From Kitasatospora phosalacinea (GTDB lineage: Bacteria; Actinomycetota; Actinomycetes; Streptomycetales; Streptomycetaceae): a stretch of 64,000 nt of DNA. The stretch is from the NCBI RefSeq assembly GCF_000717185.1, contig NZ_JNYE01000014.1, forward strand, positions 89,731 through 153,730, given 5' to 3'. Under the pieces are notes generated by a model that was given only the letters and a program-made list of their open reading frames with translations, searched no databases and had not been told where the DNA came from. Made by a program: the position numbers and the translations under genes. This document shows, piece after piece, positions 6,898 through 14,786 of the stretch. Each line of letters starts with the position of its first letter. Position 1 is the stretch's first letter.

Positions 6898-8979
6898 TCA
6901 GCGGCGGTGCTTGCCGCTGGTGGGTGCGGGGGTCGGGTACGGGATGCGGAGCTTGCGGGCGAAGGGGGCCACGGAGGCGCCCACGCCGAGCGGGCGGGCG
7001 AGGAGGAACAGGGAGAGCAGGACGGCGAGCGCGCCCGCCGCCAGGCCCGCCAGGCTGCCGATGAGGCCCGCGCCGAAGCGTCCGGCCAGCCAGTGGGCGG
7101 CCAGGGCGCCCGGGACGCAGGCGAGGACCAGGCCGAGGTGCAGGGTGACCAGGCGGCCGCCCTCCAGGCCGCTGCCGCGTCGTCCGCCGCGGCGCACGCC
7201 CAGGTCGACGGTGGCGTTGGCGCCGGGCGCGAAGGCGTCGGTGCGCAGCACCATCGTGGCGTCCGGGTTCCCGGCCCCGTCGCCCCGCTGGGGCGCCGGC
7301 ACCGTGGCGGGGGGTGCGCCCTTCGCGAGGCGGCGGCCCAGGGCCACGCCGGTCACGACCGCGGACAGGGTGGCCGCGACGGTGTGCGCCACCGCCATGC
7401 CGATCACCTTGTAGCGCAGCGGCAGCGTCTCGTACGCGACCCAGCACAGGACCGCGTTGGTGCCGGTGGAGACCAGGGTCAGCCAGAACGGCGTCCGGGC
7501 GTCGCCCATCGCGTAGAAGCCGCGGGCCAGGCCGTACTGGGCGCAGAACGCGGGCAGGCCGACCGCGAAGGCCATCAGCAGCAGGCCGACCACCATCGCG
7601 TCGTCGTGCACGCTCGACCCGCTGCCGTAGCCGTACGCGGCCATGGCGATCTGCGAGCCCAGGGCGAAGAACAGGACCGCCGCGGTGACCACCATCGCCG
7701 CCGAGGAGCGCAGCACGCCCGACAGGTCCTCGCCGATCTTCCGGTAGTCGCCCGCCGTCGCGGCCCGCGACATGCTCGGCAGCAGCGCCGTCACCAGCGA
7801 CACCGTGATCACGCCCTGCGGGACGACGAACAGCGCGTAGGCGTTGTTGTAGGCGGAGAAGCCGCGGCCGCCCGCGATGTGCGCGTCGAACGCCTGCTTG
7901 CCCGCGCTGGTGCTGAGGCTGGTGATGACGGCGAAGGACAGCTGGGTGGCCAGCACCAGGGCCAGCGCCCAGCCCGCCGCGCGCAGCGGCCGGGTCAGGC
8001 CGGCGCCGCGCCAGTCGAAGCGCGGGCGGTAGGTGAAGCGGGCGGAGCGCAGCGAGGGGAGCAGGGCGGCGGCCTGCACCACGATGCCCAGGGTCGAGCC
8101 GATGCCGAGCAGCAGCGCGTCGCCGCTGCTCACCTCGTTCGCCTCGTACGCGTGCTTGCCCATCGCCAGGTAGCCGCCGAAGACGGCGATCGCGACCACG
8201 TTGTTCAGCACCGGCGTCCACATCATGGCGCCGAACCGGTCGCGGGCGTTCAGCACCTGTCCGAGCAGGGTGAACACGCCGTAGAAGAAGATCTGCGGCA
8301 GGCAGTAGCGGGCGAAGGTGATCGCCAGTTCGCGCTGCACGCCGTCGAACTCGGAGTAGAAGTCGACGATCCGCGGGGCGAACAGCCAGGCGCCGAGCGT
8401 CAGCACCACCAGGATCGTCACGCACAGGGTCAGCAGCCGGTCGGTGTAGGCCTGGCCGCCGTCCTTGTGGGTCTGCATCGCGTGCACCAGCTCCGGCACG
8501 AACACCGAGGCCAGCACGCCGCCGATCAGCATCATGTAGACGATGTTCGGCAGCGAGTTCGCCACGTTGAACGCCTCGCCGGCCGGGCCGGTGGCCAGTG
8601 CCGCCACGATCACCGCGCTGCGCACGAAGCCCAGCGCGCGGGACGCCAGCGAGCCCAGCGCCATGATCAGGCCGTTGCGGCCGGTGGAGGCGGCGGGCTT
8701 GGCCGGGGCGGGCTGCGGGGCCTCGGCGGCCCGCTCCTCGCTGCCCCGCGGCGGCGGCACCGGGCGCTCCGGGGCCTGCGGCGGGTACTCGGGGGCGTAC
8801 GGCGACCAGCCGGGCTGCTCGAAGGCCTGCGCCGGGATCCGGCCCAACTGCACGGTCGGCTGGTCCTGCCCGGGCCACCCGTCCTGCTGCTGGTGCTGGT
8901 AGGGGTCGCCCTGCGGCGGGTACGCGCCGCCCTGCCGGGAGTACGGGTCGCCGGAGTTGTCCGCGGTGTGCATGGTCAT
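6898..8979 (-). CDS. murJ: MurJ-family lipid II flippase-like protein
   Basis: A 693-residue protein from ATG 8979, chosen because GGGGGGTCC precedes it; a longer in-frame extension looks non-coding. The first 125 or so residues are a Pro/Gln/Gly-rich cytoplasmic tail (QHQQQDGWPGQ). About 14 membrane helices of the MOP/MVF superfamily follow, beginning LIMALGSLASRALGFVRSA. MurJ moves lipid-linked peptidoglycan precursor across the membrane. Streptomycetes normally have another murJ near the replication origin, so this may be a paralogue with a special role (inference from family knowledge, not seen here). It is convergent with the regulator gene. Confidence 0.82.
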   Translation of the reverse strand: MTMHTADNSGDPYSRQGGAYPPQGDPYQHQQQDGWPGQDQPTVQLGRIPAQAFEQPGWSPYAPEYPPQAPERPVPPPRGSEERAAEAPQPAPAKPAASTGRNGLIMALGSLASRALGFVRSAVIVAALATGPAGEAFNVANSLPNIVYMMLIGGVLASVFVPELVHAMQTHKDGGQAYTDRLLTLCVTILVVLTLGAWLFAPRIVDFYSEFDGVQRELAITFARYCLPQIFFYGVFTLLGQVLNARDRFGAMMWTPVLNNVVAIAVFGGYLAMGKHAYEANEVSSGDALLLGIGSTLGIVVQAAALLPSLRSARFTYRPRFDWRGAGLTRPLRAAGWALALVLATQLSFAVITSLSTSAGKQAFDAHIAGGRGFSAYNNAYALFVVPQGVITVSLVTALLPSMSRAATAGDYRKIGEDLSGVLRSSAAMVVTAAVLFFALGSQIAMAAYGYGSGSSVHDDAMVVGLLLMAFAVGLPAFCAQYGLARGFYAMGDARTPFWLTLVSTGTNAVLCWVAYETLPLRYKVIGMAVAHTVAATLSAVVTGVALGRRLAKGAPPATVPAPQRGDGAGNPDATMVLRTDAFAPGANATVDLGVRRGGRRGSGLEGGRLVTLHLGLVLACVPGALAAHWLAGRFGAGLIGSLAGLAAGALAVLLSLFLLARPLGVGASVAPFARKLRIPYPTPAPTSGKHRR

Positions 8980-9282
8980 CGGACCCCCCGTCGATCGGTG
9001 CCCGTCCGGCGTTGCGTGGGTGAGTGCGGGAAGTCGGTCCGTTCCGGACTCCGCCTGCCGGTTGCAGGGTGCACCAGCCGCAGAAGTCTGCCCCACTTCG
9101 GCACCCGATGGGGAGTCGGGCGCCGACCGGCGGGGTGTTCGACCGGGTCGCACCGGTGTCCGGGGGCCTTGCCGCACGCGCCGGGGAGCGCCGTTTGCGC
9201 CCGGAAACACGCGGAATGCTGGCCACGGCGTTCCCCCGCCCGGAGGATGCGGGCCACGCAGTGTGACGTTGCTCACGGTCCG
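8980..9282. other. Gap upstream of murJ with a CRP-like site
   Basis: 303 bp without a convincing gene. The only motif I can support is TGTGA-N6-TCACG at 9262-9277, close to the Crp consensus TGTGA-N6-TCACA. It lies about 280 bp before the murJ start, just after the PAP2 gene stop. Confidence 0.3.
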
Positions 9283-10263
9283 TCAGGAACGGCCCGGATC
9301 GCGCTCCGCAGCCGACTCCGCCCGCCCCACCGGCTCGACCGGCGACAGCGGCCCCACCGACCAGGCCGACCCGCTCGGCCCGCTCGGCCCGCCCAACCCG
9401 CTCGGCCCAGCCGGTCCCCCCGGCCTGTCCGGCCCAGCCGCCCCGCCCAGCCCCGCCGGTCCCGCCGCCCCGCCCAGCCCCGCCGGTCCCGCCGCCCCCA
9501 CCGGCGGCAGTGGCGGCGCCAGCACCCGCTGCACCCGCGGCCGGGCGCGCCGCCGCAGCCGTCGCACGTCCCGGCCGATCCGGCCGGGCCGCCACAGTTC
9601 CAGCGCGAGCGCGGGCGCGGCCAGCACCACGAGGGCCGCCGCCCAGCCCGCCGGCACGTCGCTGGGCCAGTTCGCGCCGAGCGCGATCCTGGTCCAGCCG
9701 ACGCCGAGCGCGACCAGCGCGGCGGCGCCGCCCGCCGCGGCCCGCACCGGCCGTTCCGCCCGCGGCCACAGCAGCACCAGCAGCGCCCCGCAGGTGACCG
9801 CGGAGGCCAGCGCGTGCCCGGACGGGAAGGACGGGCCGGGGGCGACCGCCACCGGGTCGGCGAAGTGCGGCCGGGGCCGGTCGGTCAGCGCCCGCCCGGC
9901 GCGGTCCGCGGCCCAGCCCAGCAGGGCGGCGGCCGCGGCCCAGGCCGCCAGGGTCCGGGTGCGGGTGGCCCACAGCCAGGCCGCGACGGCCCCGAGCAGC
10001 GTCCGCATCACCCAGGGCGCGCCCAGGTCGGCGAACGTCTGCATGGCGGCCGTCCAGACCGGGTGCCGCAGCGCGTACCGGTGCAGCAGCGACGCCCAGC
10101 CCCGGTCGAGCCGGGCCAGCGGCGGCCAGCCGGTCCGCACCAGGAGCAGCAGCACCGCGAACACCAGCGCACCCGTCAGGGCCGCCCCGGCACAACGGAG
10201 CACCGTCGTGCGTTGTAGCGGGGGACGGGCCCTTCCGGGCCCGGCGTCGTTGGACTGGTGCAT
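9283..10263 (-). CDS. PAP2-superfamily membrane protein with Asn in place of the nucleophile His
   Basis: A 326-residue protein from ATG 10263 (AAGGTG upstream). Six membrane helices carry the three PAP2 motifs: RALTDRPRP (motif 1, Arg at the usual Lys position), PSFPSGH (motif 2) and TRIALGANWPSDV (motif 3). In motif 3 the family has R-x5-H-x3-D; here the His codon is AAC, Asn, at 9670-9672. That residue is the phosphatase nucleophile, so ordinary phosphatidate or undecaprenyl-pyrophosphate phosphatase activity is doubtful. The last 65 residues are a Gly/Pro-rich, collagen-like low-complexity tail encoded partly by tandem repeats. It is divergent from hrdD. It could be a structural or regulatory paralogue in lipid-carrier recycling. 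Confidence 0.75.
   Translation of the reverse strand: MHQSNDAGPGRARPPLQRTTVLRCAGAALTGALVFAVLLLLVRTGWPPLARLDRGWASLLHRYALRHPVWTAAMQTFADLGAPWVMRTLLGAVAAWLWATRTRTLAAWAAAAALLGWAADRAGRALTDRPRPHFADPVAVAPGPSFPSGHALASAVTCGALLVLLWPRAERPVRAAAGGAAALVALGVGWTRIALGANWPSDVPAGWAAALVVLAAPALALELWRPGRIGRDVRRLRRRARPRVQRVLAPPLPPVGAAGPAGLGGAAGPAGLGGAAGPDRPGGPAGPSGLGGPSGPSGSAWSVGPLSPVEPVGRAESAAERDPGRS
9437..9490. repeat. Two perfect 27-bp tandem repeats inside the PAP2 gene
   Basis: Two identical 27-bp units (9437-9463, 9464-9490), followed by the start of a third, encode the nine-residue unit GPAGLGGAA on the minus strand. They lie in the low-complexity tail of the PAP2-like protein and are prone to copy-number change. 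Confidence 0.8.
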
Positions 10264-10468
10264 GACAGACACCTTCCCAGCGGCAGGAGGCGATCCGGCG
10301 CTGGGGCGATAGCGATTGCGCATCGGTTGTGCGGACGTGCCGCGAAGGCTCCGCACCGATTCGGTGCCGGTCCGCGGGGGCGCGCCGTGCGGCGGGCGTC
10401 ACGCTGCGTGTACCGACCGGATGAAAATCGGCAGGATACTGCATCCCCGATCGAAAACTGAGCCACTT

Positions 10469-10496
10469 GGGAATGTTGTCCGATTTCTGTGCGTTG
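10469..10496 (+). promoter_or_regulatory. SigR-type promoter of hrdD
   Basis: GGGAAT (10469-10474), then exactly 18 bases, then GTTG (10493-10496). This is the GGAAT-N18-GTT consensus of the oxidative-stress sigma factor SigR. It lies 97 bp before the hrdD start codon. hrdD is a known SigR target in S. coelicolor, so conservation here is expected. The rest of the 329-bp divergent gap (10264-10592) shows no gene. Confidence 0.85.
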
Positions 10497-10592
10497 GATC
10501 GTTACGTGTGAGCCACGAACGGCCCACACGCTCGTGCCGAGCGGCGGAACGGAGCGCCCCCCGGCAGCGTCAGCTTCAGTGAGGGAGCAAGC

Positions 10593-11564
10593 ATGGCCAC
10601 CCGTGCCGTCGTACGCGACAGGGCCGATCGGACTCGCACCGCCCGCCCGACCAATTTCGAAGCCGACCGCGACCTGGTCGGCATGTACCTCGACGAGATC
10701 GCCAGGACGCCCCTGCTCGACGCCGCCGAGGAGGTCGAGCTGTCCCTGCGCATCGAGGCCGGGGTCTTCGCCCAGCACCTGCTGGACGAGGAGGAGCAGC
10801 TCGACGGCGTCACCACCGAGGAGCTGCAGGCGATAGCGGACGACGCCGAGCGCGCCAAGGACGTCTTCATCCGGTCCAACCTGCGCCTGGTCGTCGCCGT
10901 CGCCCGCCGCTACCCGCGCAGCGGCCTCCCGCTGCTCGACCTGATCCAGGAGGGCAACGCGGGCCTGGTCCGGGCCGTGGAGAAGTTCGACTACTCCAAG
11001 GGCTTCAAGTTCTCCACCTACGCGACGTGGTGGATCCGCCAGGCGATCACCCGCTCCATCGCCGACCAGTCCCGCACCATCCGGCTGCCCGTCCACCTGG
11101 TCGAGGAGCTCGGCCGGATCCGCCGGGTGCAGCGCGAGAAGGCCAAGGAGCTGGGCCGCGAGCCGGAGCCCGCGGAGATCGCCGCCGAGCTGGACACCAC
11201 GGAGCAGCGGGTCAAGGACGTCCTGGACTGGGCGAGGGACCCGGTCAGCCTCAACATGTCGGTCGACGACGAGGGCGAGACCCAGTTCGGAGACCTGGTG
11301 GAGGACACCGGCGCGGTCTCCCCGGAGGACGCGGTCATGGTGATGATGCGCCGCGAGGAGCTGGACGACCTGATCGGCCGCCTGGACGACCGCACCGCCT
11401 CCATCATCCGCAGCCGCTACGGCATGGAGGACGGCCGCGAGCGGACGCTGACCGAGGTCGGCAAGCAGCACGGCCTGACGCGCGAGCGGATCCGCCAGAT
11501 CGAGAAGCACGCCCTCGCCGAGCTGAAGAAGATCGCGGACCACGCGGGCTTCGAGGCGGCGTAG
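10593..11564 (+). CDS. hrdD: RNA polymerase group 2 sigma factor, HrdD type
   Basis: A 323-residue sigma-70 protein starting MATRAVVRDR with GTGAGGGAGCAAGC upstream. Region 1.2 starts at DLVGMYLDEIARTPLL. Region 2 contains FIRSNLRLVVAVARRYPRSG, DLIQEGNAGLVRAVEKFDY and the -10-binding TYATWWIRQAITRSI. Region 3 and region 4 (TLTEVGKQHGLTRERIRQIE) complete it. Lack of a long N-terminal region 1.1 and the close match to HrdD over region 2 separate it from the principal factor HrdB. The SigR-type promoter upstream supports the HrdD identity and links it to thiol-oxidative stress. It would direct core polymerase to promoters overlapping those of HrdB. Confidence 0.9.
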   Translation: MATRAVVRDRADRTRTARPTNFEADRDLVGMYLDEIARTPLLDAAEEVELSLRIEAGVFAQHLLDEEEQLDGVTTEELQAIADDAERAKDVFIRSNLRLVVAVARRYPRSGLPLLDLIQEGNAGLVRAVEKFDYSKGFKFSTYATWWIRQAITRSIADQSRTIRLPVHLVEELGRIRRVQREKAKELGREPEPAEIAAELDTTEQRVKDVLDWARDPVSLNMSVDDEGETQFGDLVEDTGAVSPEDAVMVMMRREELDDLIGRLDDRTASIIRSRYGMEDGRERTLTEVGKQHGLTRERIRQIEKHALAELKKIADHAGFEAA

Positions 11565-11608
11565 TGCACGGGCCGTCGGGGCCCGCGGCCGGTCCTAGAG
11601 TTGAGGGC

Positions 11609-11851
11609 ATGACCTCCCCGAACGCACAGCAGCCCGAGCCCCGGCCCGAGCCGGAGCCCGCCCCGCGGCCGGAGCCCGGGCCCGCCCCGCGGCCGGAGCC
11701 CGAGCCCGCCCCGCGGCCCCGGCTGGTCTTCAAGGACCCGTTCGAGCAGCAGACCTCGGACGACACCGACCGCGGCTGGGGCGACGCCTCGGGGGAGCGG
11801 GGGCTCGACTGGTACCGCAGCCAGCGGCCCCCGCACCACGGGGAGAAGTAG
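11609..11851 (+). CDS. Small proline/glutamate-repeat protein, conserved C-terminus
   Basis: An 80-residue cytoplasmic protein, ATG 11609. Residues 8-37 are PEP/PRP repeats (EPRPEPEPAPRPEPGPAP). A C-terminal half follows with LVFKDPFEQQTSDDTDRGWG and RPPHHGEK, which resembles a small conserved streptomycete protein of unknown function. It sits 44 bp after hrdD on the same strand, so it may be cotranscribed. The repeat section was probably expanded by slippage. Confidence 0.65.
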   Translation: MTSPNAQQPEPRPEPEPAPRPEPGPAPRPEPEPAPRPRLVFKDPFEQQTSDDTDRGWGDASGERGLDWYRSQRPPHHGEK

Positions 11852-11864
11852 CGGAGCGGTCGGG

Positions 11865-12281
11865 TCAGCCGCGGCGCACCAGCGCGTCGCGGATCTCGGT
11901 GAGCAGTTCGACCTCCTTGGCCTCGGCCTCCAGCGCCTCCTCCTCCGCCGACTTCCGCTTCCGCATGAAGTGGTTCATCGGCAGGATCAGCAGGAAGTAG
12001 ACGACGGCGGCGGTGATCAGGAAGCTGAGCGCGGCGCTGAGCACCGAGCCCCACAGGATGAAGATGCCCGAGGTGACGTTGCCCGCGGCGTCCACCTCGC
12101 AGGGGCCCTTGAGGCAGGAGCTGTAGGCGGCCAGGTCCTTGGTGCCGAACAGGCCGACCAGCGGGTTGATCACGCCCTTGACGAACGCGTTGACGACGCT
12201 GGTGAAGGCCGCGCCGATGACGACGGCGACGGCCAGGTCCACCACGTTGCCGCGGAGCAGGAATTCCTTGAAGCCTTTCAT
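11865..12281 (-). CDS. mscL: Large-conductance mechanosensitive channel MscL
   Basis: A 138-residue protein, the usual MscL length. The N-terminus MKGFKEFLLRGNVVDLAVAV and the pore-lining first helix (VIGAAFTSVVNAFVKGVINP) are highly diagnostic. A periplasmic loop holds two Cys (SCLKGPCEV), unusual enough to suggest a disulfide. Helix 2 (SFLITAAVVYFLLILPMNHF) and a charged C-terminal bundle (RKRKSAEEEALEAEAKE) follow. It opens under membrane tension to release solutes on hypo-osmotic shock. It is convergent with the preceding small-protein gene. Confidence 0.93.
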   Translation of the reverse strand: MKGFKEFLLRGNVVDLAVAVVIGAAFTSVVNAFVKGVINPLVGLFGTKDLAAYSSCLKGPCEVDAAGNVTSGIFILWGSVLSAALSFLITAAVVYFLLILPMNHFMRKRKSAEEEALEAEAKEVELLTEIRDALVRRG

Positions 12282-12332
12282 GCCGCGTCGAACGGCGGAC
12301 GCCCGCCGAGGTCACGGGTGAACCCGCGGGCG

Positions 12333-12599
12333 TCAGGTTGACGCCCGGGGGCAGCCGGGCACCCCGGAGGAGGCCCCGGCGGCCGGTGGCGCAGCCTCCC
12401 GCAGCGGGCCGGACAGCAGCACCGCCGCCAGCACCAGGCACCCCGCGGCGCACCGGCCCGGCCGCCGCCGCAGCGCCCAGCGCAAGCGGTGGCGGCCCCG
12501 CGCGGTGCCGCGGATCGGCGGGAAATCGGGCACCTCGCGCCGCGGCGGGACGAGCGCGGCGGGCAGCGGGGGGAGCGGGGGCAGCACGGAGGAGGTCAC
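12333..12599 (-). CDS. Short membrane protein, possibly the N-terminal remnant of a CpaB/SAF-type protein
   Basis: An 88-residue ORF from GTG 12599 with GGAAGG upstream. A cationic segment (GRHRLRWALRRRPGRCAAG) precedes one hydrophobic helix (CLVLAAVLLSGPL), then the frame ends about 20 residues later. In related genomes this position, next to mscL and fmdB, often holds a ~220-residue protein whose similar N-terminus leads into a SAF domain. That domain is missing here, so I suspect a truncated gene; it could also be a genuine small membrane protein. The comparison is from memory. Confidence 0.4.
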   Translation of the reverse strand: MTSSVLPPLPPLPAALVPPRREVPDFPPIRGTARGRHRLRWALRRRPGRCAAGCLVLAAVLLSGPLREAAPPAAGASSGVPGCPRAST

Positions 12600-12697
12600 G
12601 GCGGCGGGCCTTCCGACGAGGTCCAGCGGCCCCGGTCGGAGCCGCGACGGCCATCCTGCGCCCGCCCGCCGGGCCCCGTCCGCGGGTTTCCCCGGCC

Positions 12698-12723
12698 TGT
12701 GGACAACCCGGCCCTGTGGAAAA
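12698..12723. other. Pair of DnaA-box-like 9-mers
   Basis: TGTGGACAA at 12698-12706 is the reverse complement of TTGTCCACA, the preferred DnaA box of streptomycetes. TGTGGAAAA at 12715-12723 is a near match in the same orientation, 17 bp further on. They lie in a 282-bp gap beside an 18-bp perfect palindrome. No dnaA or dnaN is nearby, so this is not an obvious oriC. Confidence 0.4.
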
Positions 12724-12728
12724 ACCCC

Positions 12729-12746
12729 TTCACCCCCGGGGGTGAA
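12729..12746. repeat. 18-bp perfect palindrome
   Basis: TTCACCCCCGGGGGTGAA is its own reverse complement. It is 6 bp from the second DnaA-box-like 9-mer and about 130 bp upstream of the short membrane-protein start; it may be an operator. Confidence 0.5.
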
Positions 12747-12830
12747 CCGCTGCGCCGTCCGGCCCCGGCCCCATGACCCCGCCCCGCCCACCGTCCGGAG
12801 GAACCCGCGTGACCCGCCCCGGAACAGCAC

Positions 12831-12866
12831 GGAGCCCCCGCCCGGCGACGGCCGGACGGGGGCTCC
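12831..12866 (-). terminator. Hairpin terminator after the FmdB gene
   Basis: Perfect 10-bp stem GGAGCCCCCG / CGGGGGCTCC with a 16-nt loop, 15 bp beyond the stop codon of the zinc-ribbon gene. Confidence 0.75.
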
Positions 12867-12881
12867 GCGGGAGGAGCGGGG

Positions 12882-13205
12882 TCAGCTCGCGGTGGACGCC
12901 GAGCCGGAGGAGCTGCTGCTGGAGCTGCCGGCCGAGGACGACGCGGACGACGGGGCCGAGGACGCCGCCGGGGCCGGGGACGCCGGGGACGCCGAGGAGG
13001 ACGAGCCGCTCACCGAGCTGCTGGAGCTGGAGCGGCTGTCGGTGCGGTAGAAGCCGGAGCCCTTGAAGACCACGCCCACGGCCGAGAAGACCTTGCGCAG
13101 CTTCCCCTGGCAGTCGGGGCACGTGGTCAGCGCGTCGTCGCTGAACTTCTGCACCGCCTCGAGGCCGTTGCCGCACTCGGTGCACTGGTACTGGTACGTG
13201 GGCAC
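12882..13205 (-). CDS. FmdB-family zinc-ribbon protein with Ser-rich tail
   Basis: A 107-residue protein starting MPTYQYQCTECGNGLE. It has the two CxxC knuckles of the FmdB zinc ribbon (CTEC near 8, CPDC near 29) in the first 45 residues, then VFKGSGFYRTD, the classic end of the domain. The remainder is a low-complexity Ser/Ala/Pro tail. FmdB proteins are small putative regulators; no biochemical role is certain. It is transcribed alone and ends in a strong hairpin. Confidence 0.88.
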   Translation of the reverse strand: MPTYQYQCTECGNGLEAVQKFSDDALTTCPDCQGKLRKVFSAVGVVFKGSGFYRTDSRSSSSSSVSGSSSSASPASPAPAASSAPSSASSSAGSSSSSSSGSASTAS

Positions 13206-13308
13206 TTTCCGCTTCCTCCTGTCACTCCCCCTGGCACTCTCACGCCATGAGTGCTAACGACGGTCCATGATGCGGCATTCCGCTGATGGAGTCCAGCCGC
13301 TCAGCCGC

Positions 13309-14607
13309 TCAGCCGCGCCGGGCGGCCGGTGCCGCCTCCTCGCGGACCGCGCCGCCCCGTGCCACGGTACGGTGCGCGGGCGCCGGGGCGAGCAGCAGGC
13401 GGCGCATCGTGACGAGCGCCACCAGGCCGAGGCCGGAACCGGCCAGGGCGACGGTGAAGCCGAGCGAGGCGCCGGAGCGGTCGATCAGCTGCCCGGCGGC
13501 GGTGGAGCCGAGCGCCAGGCCCAGGCCGATCGAGCCGGTCAGCCAGGTGAACGCCTCGGTCTTGGCGCCGGCCGCGACCAGGGTCTCGACCAGGGTGAAC
13601 CCGGTGATCAGGGTGGGTGCGATGGCCAGGCCGCAGAACAGCCCGGCCACGGTCAGCGCGGCCAGGTTGGGCATCGCCCACAGGGTGGAGCAGCCGAGCA
13701 CCAGCAGCGCGTAGCAGACGACCATCCGCCGCCGGGCGCTGCTGCGCCACGGGACGAGGCCGTAGAGCACGCCCGCCACCATCGAGCCGGTCGCGAACAG
13801 GCCGTAGACCAGGCCGCTGAGCCCGCCGGACCCGGCGTCCTCGGCGAAGGCGGTGATGGAGACCTGCAGGGTGCCGAAGACGGTGCCGAGGCCGAGGAAG
13901 GCGACGGCCAGCAGGCGCACGCCGGGGGAGGCCAGCGCGGAGGCGCGGCGGACGCCGGGTGCGGCGGGGCCGGTGGGGGCGGGCGCGGTGTCCCGGCGGG
14001 CGGCGAAGGCGAGGCCGCCGAGCAGGGTGAGGGCGGCCTCGGCGGCCAGCCCGGCGGACGGGTTGACCAGGGTGGCGGTGCCGGTGGCCAGCATCGGGCC
14101 GATGACGAAGGTGAACTCGTCGGTGACGGACTCGAAGGCGAAGGCGGTGTTCAGCAGCGCGGGCCGCTCCTCCAGCCGGTGCACCCAGCGGGCCCGGACC
14201 ATCGCGCCGACCTGCGGCACGGCCGCACCGGCGGGCGCGGCGGCCAGGAACAGCGTCCAGTCGGGGGCGCCGGAGTGGGCCAGCGCGATCAGCGCGGCGA
14301 CGGCGCAGGCGTGCACGACCACGGTGGGCACCAGCACGGCGGCCTGTCCGTGGCGGTCGGCCAGCCGCCCGGTCTGCGGGCCGACCAGGGCCTGGGAGAC
14401 GGCGGCGGCCGCGGCGACCGCACCGGCCAGGCCGTAGGAGCCGGTGGTGTCGTGGACCAGCAGCACGACGCCCAGGCTGAGCATCGCGTACGGGAGCCGG
14501 GCGACCAGGGCGGGGAGCAGGAAGGTCCAGGCGCGCGGGGTGCGCAGCAGCGCACCGTAGCCGGTGCCGTGCGGGGTGGTGTCGTCGACCGGTCGGCGGG
14601 CCGCCAC
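13309..14607 (-). CDS. MFS transporter
   Basis: A 432-residue protein from GTG 14607 (GAGAGGA upstream). It has about 12 hydrophobic helices and the loop 2-3 motif GRLADRHGQ, matching the MFS G-x-x-x-D-R pattern. Charged tails at both ends face the cytoplasm. Substrate specificity cannot be told; the sequence is of the multidrug/sugar-efflux-like type common in actinomycetes. It lies 179 bp from the next gene on the same strand, so probably has its own promoter. Confidence 0.85.
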   Translation of the reverse strand: MAARRPVDDTTPHGTGYGALLRTPRAWTFLLPALVARLPYAMLSLGVVLLVHDTTGSYGLAGAVAAAAAVSQALVGPQTGRLADRHGQAAVLVPTVVVHACAVAALIALAHSGAPDWTLFLAAAPAGAAVPQVGAMVRARWVHRLEERPALLNTAFAFESVTDEFTFVIGPMLATGTATLVNPSAGLAAEAALTLLGGLAFAARRDTAPAPTGPAAPGVRRASALASPGVRLLAVAFLGLGTVFGTLQVSITAFAEDAGSGGLSGLVYGLFATGSMVAGVLYGLVPWRSSARRRMVVCYALLVLGCSTLWAMPNLAALTVAGLFCGLAIAPTLITGFTLVETLVAAGAKTEAFTWLTGSIGLGLALGSTAAGQLIDRSGASLGFTVALAGSGLGLVALVTMRRLLLAPAPAHRTVARGGAVREEAAPAARRG

Positions 14608-14786
14608 GGTCGGTCCTCTCTGCTGCCTGGTAGCGCGCCGGGGCGTGGCCGGGCGGGCGCCGAGTGTCGTCCTCTCGCGCGCCGACCGGGGCCGGCGCGC
14701 CGACTCTGCATCAGGCAGATGTGGAAAATCAGGGTGGATCAGAATGTACAAGCGTATATCAGGGGTTCTGCCTTCGGTTCGGCGGT

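Noticed and set aside
8980..9276. N-terminal extension of MurJ by 99 residues
   Set aside because: Composition is non-coding and ATG 8979 has a good ribosome site.
6506..10444. A 1312-residue minus-strand frame across murJ and the PAP2 gene
   Set aside because: Low-complexity Arg/Gly/Pro shadow spanning two well-supported genes and their gap.
12698..12723. A chromosomal replication origin
   Set aside because: Only two boxes and no dnaA, dnaN or gyrB nearby; streptomycete oriC has many boxes.
14720..14765. AT-rich patch with TTGTACA upstream of the MFS gene as a defined operator
   Set aside because: No clear inverted repeat or promoter pair; probably just the promoter region.
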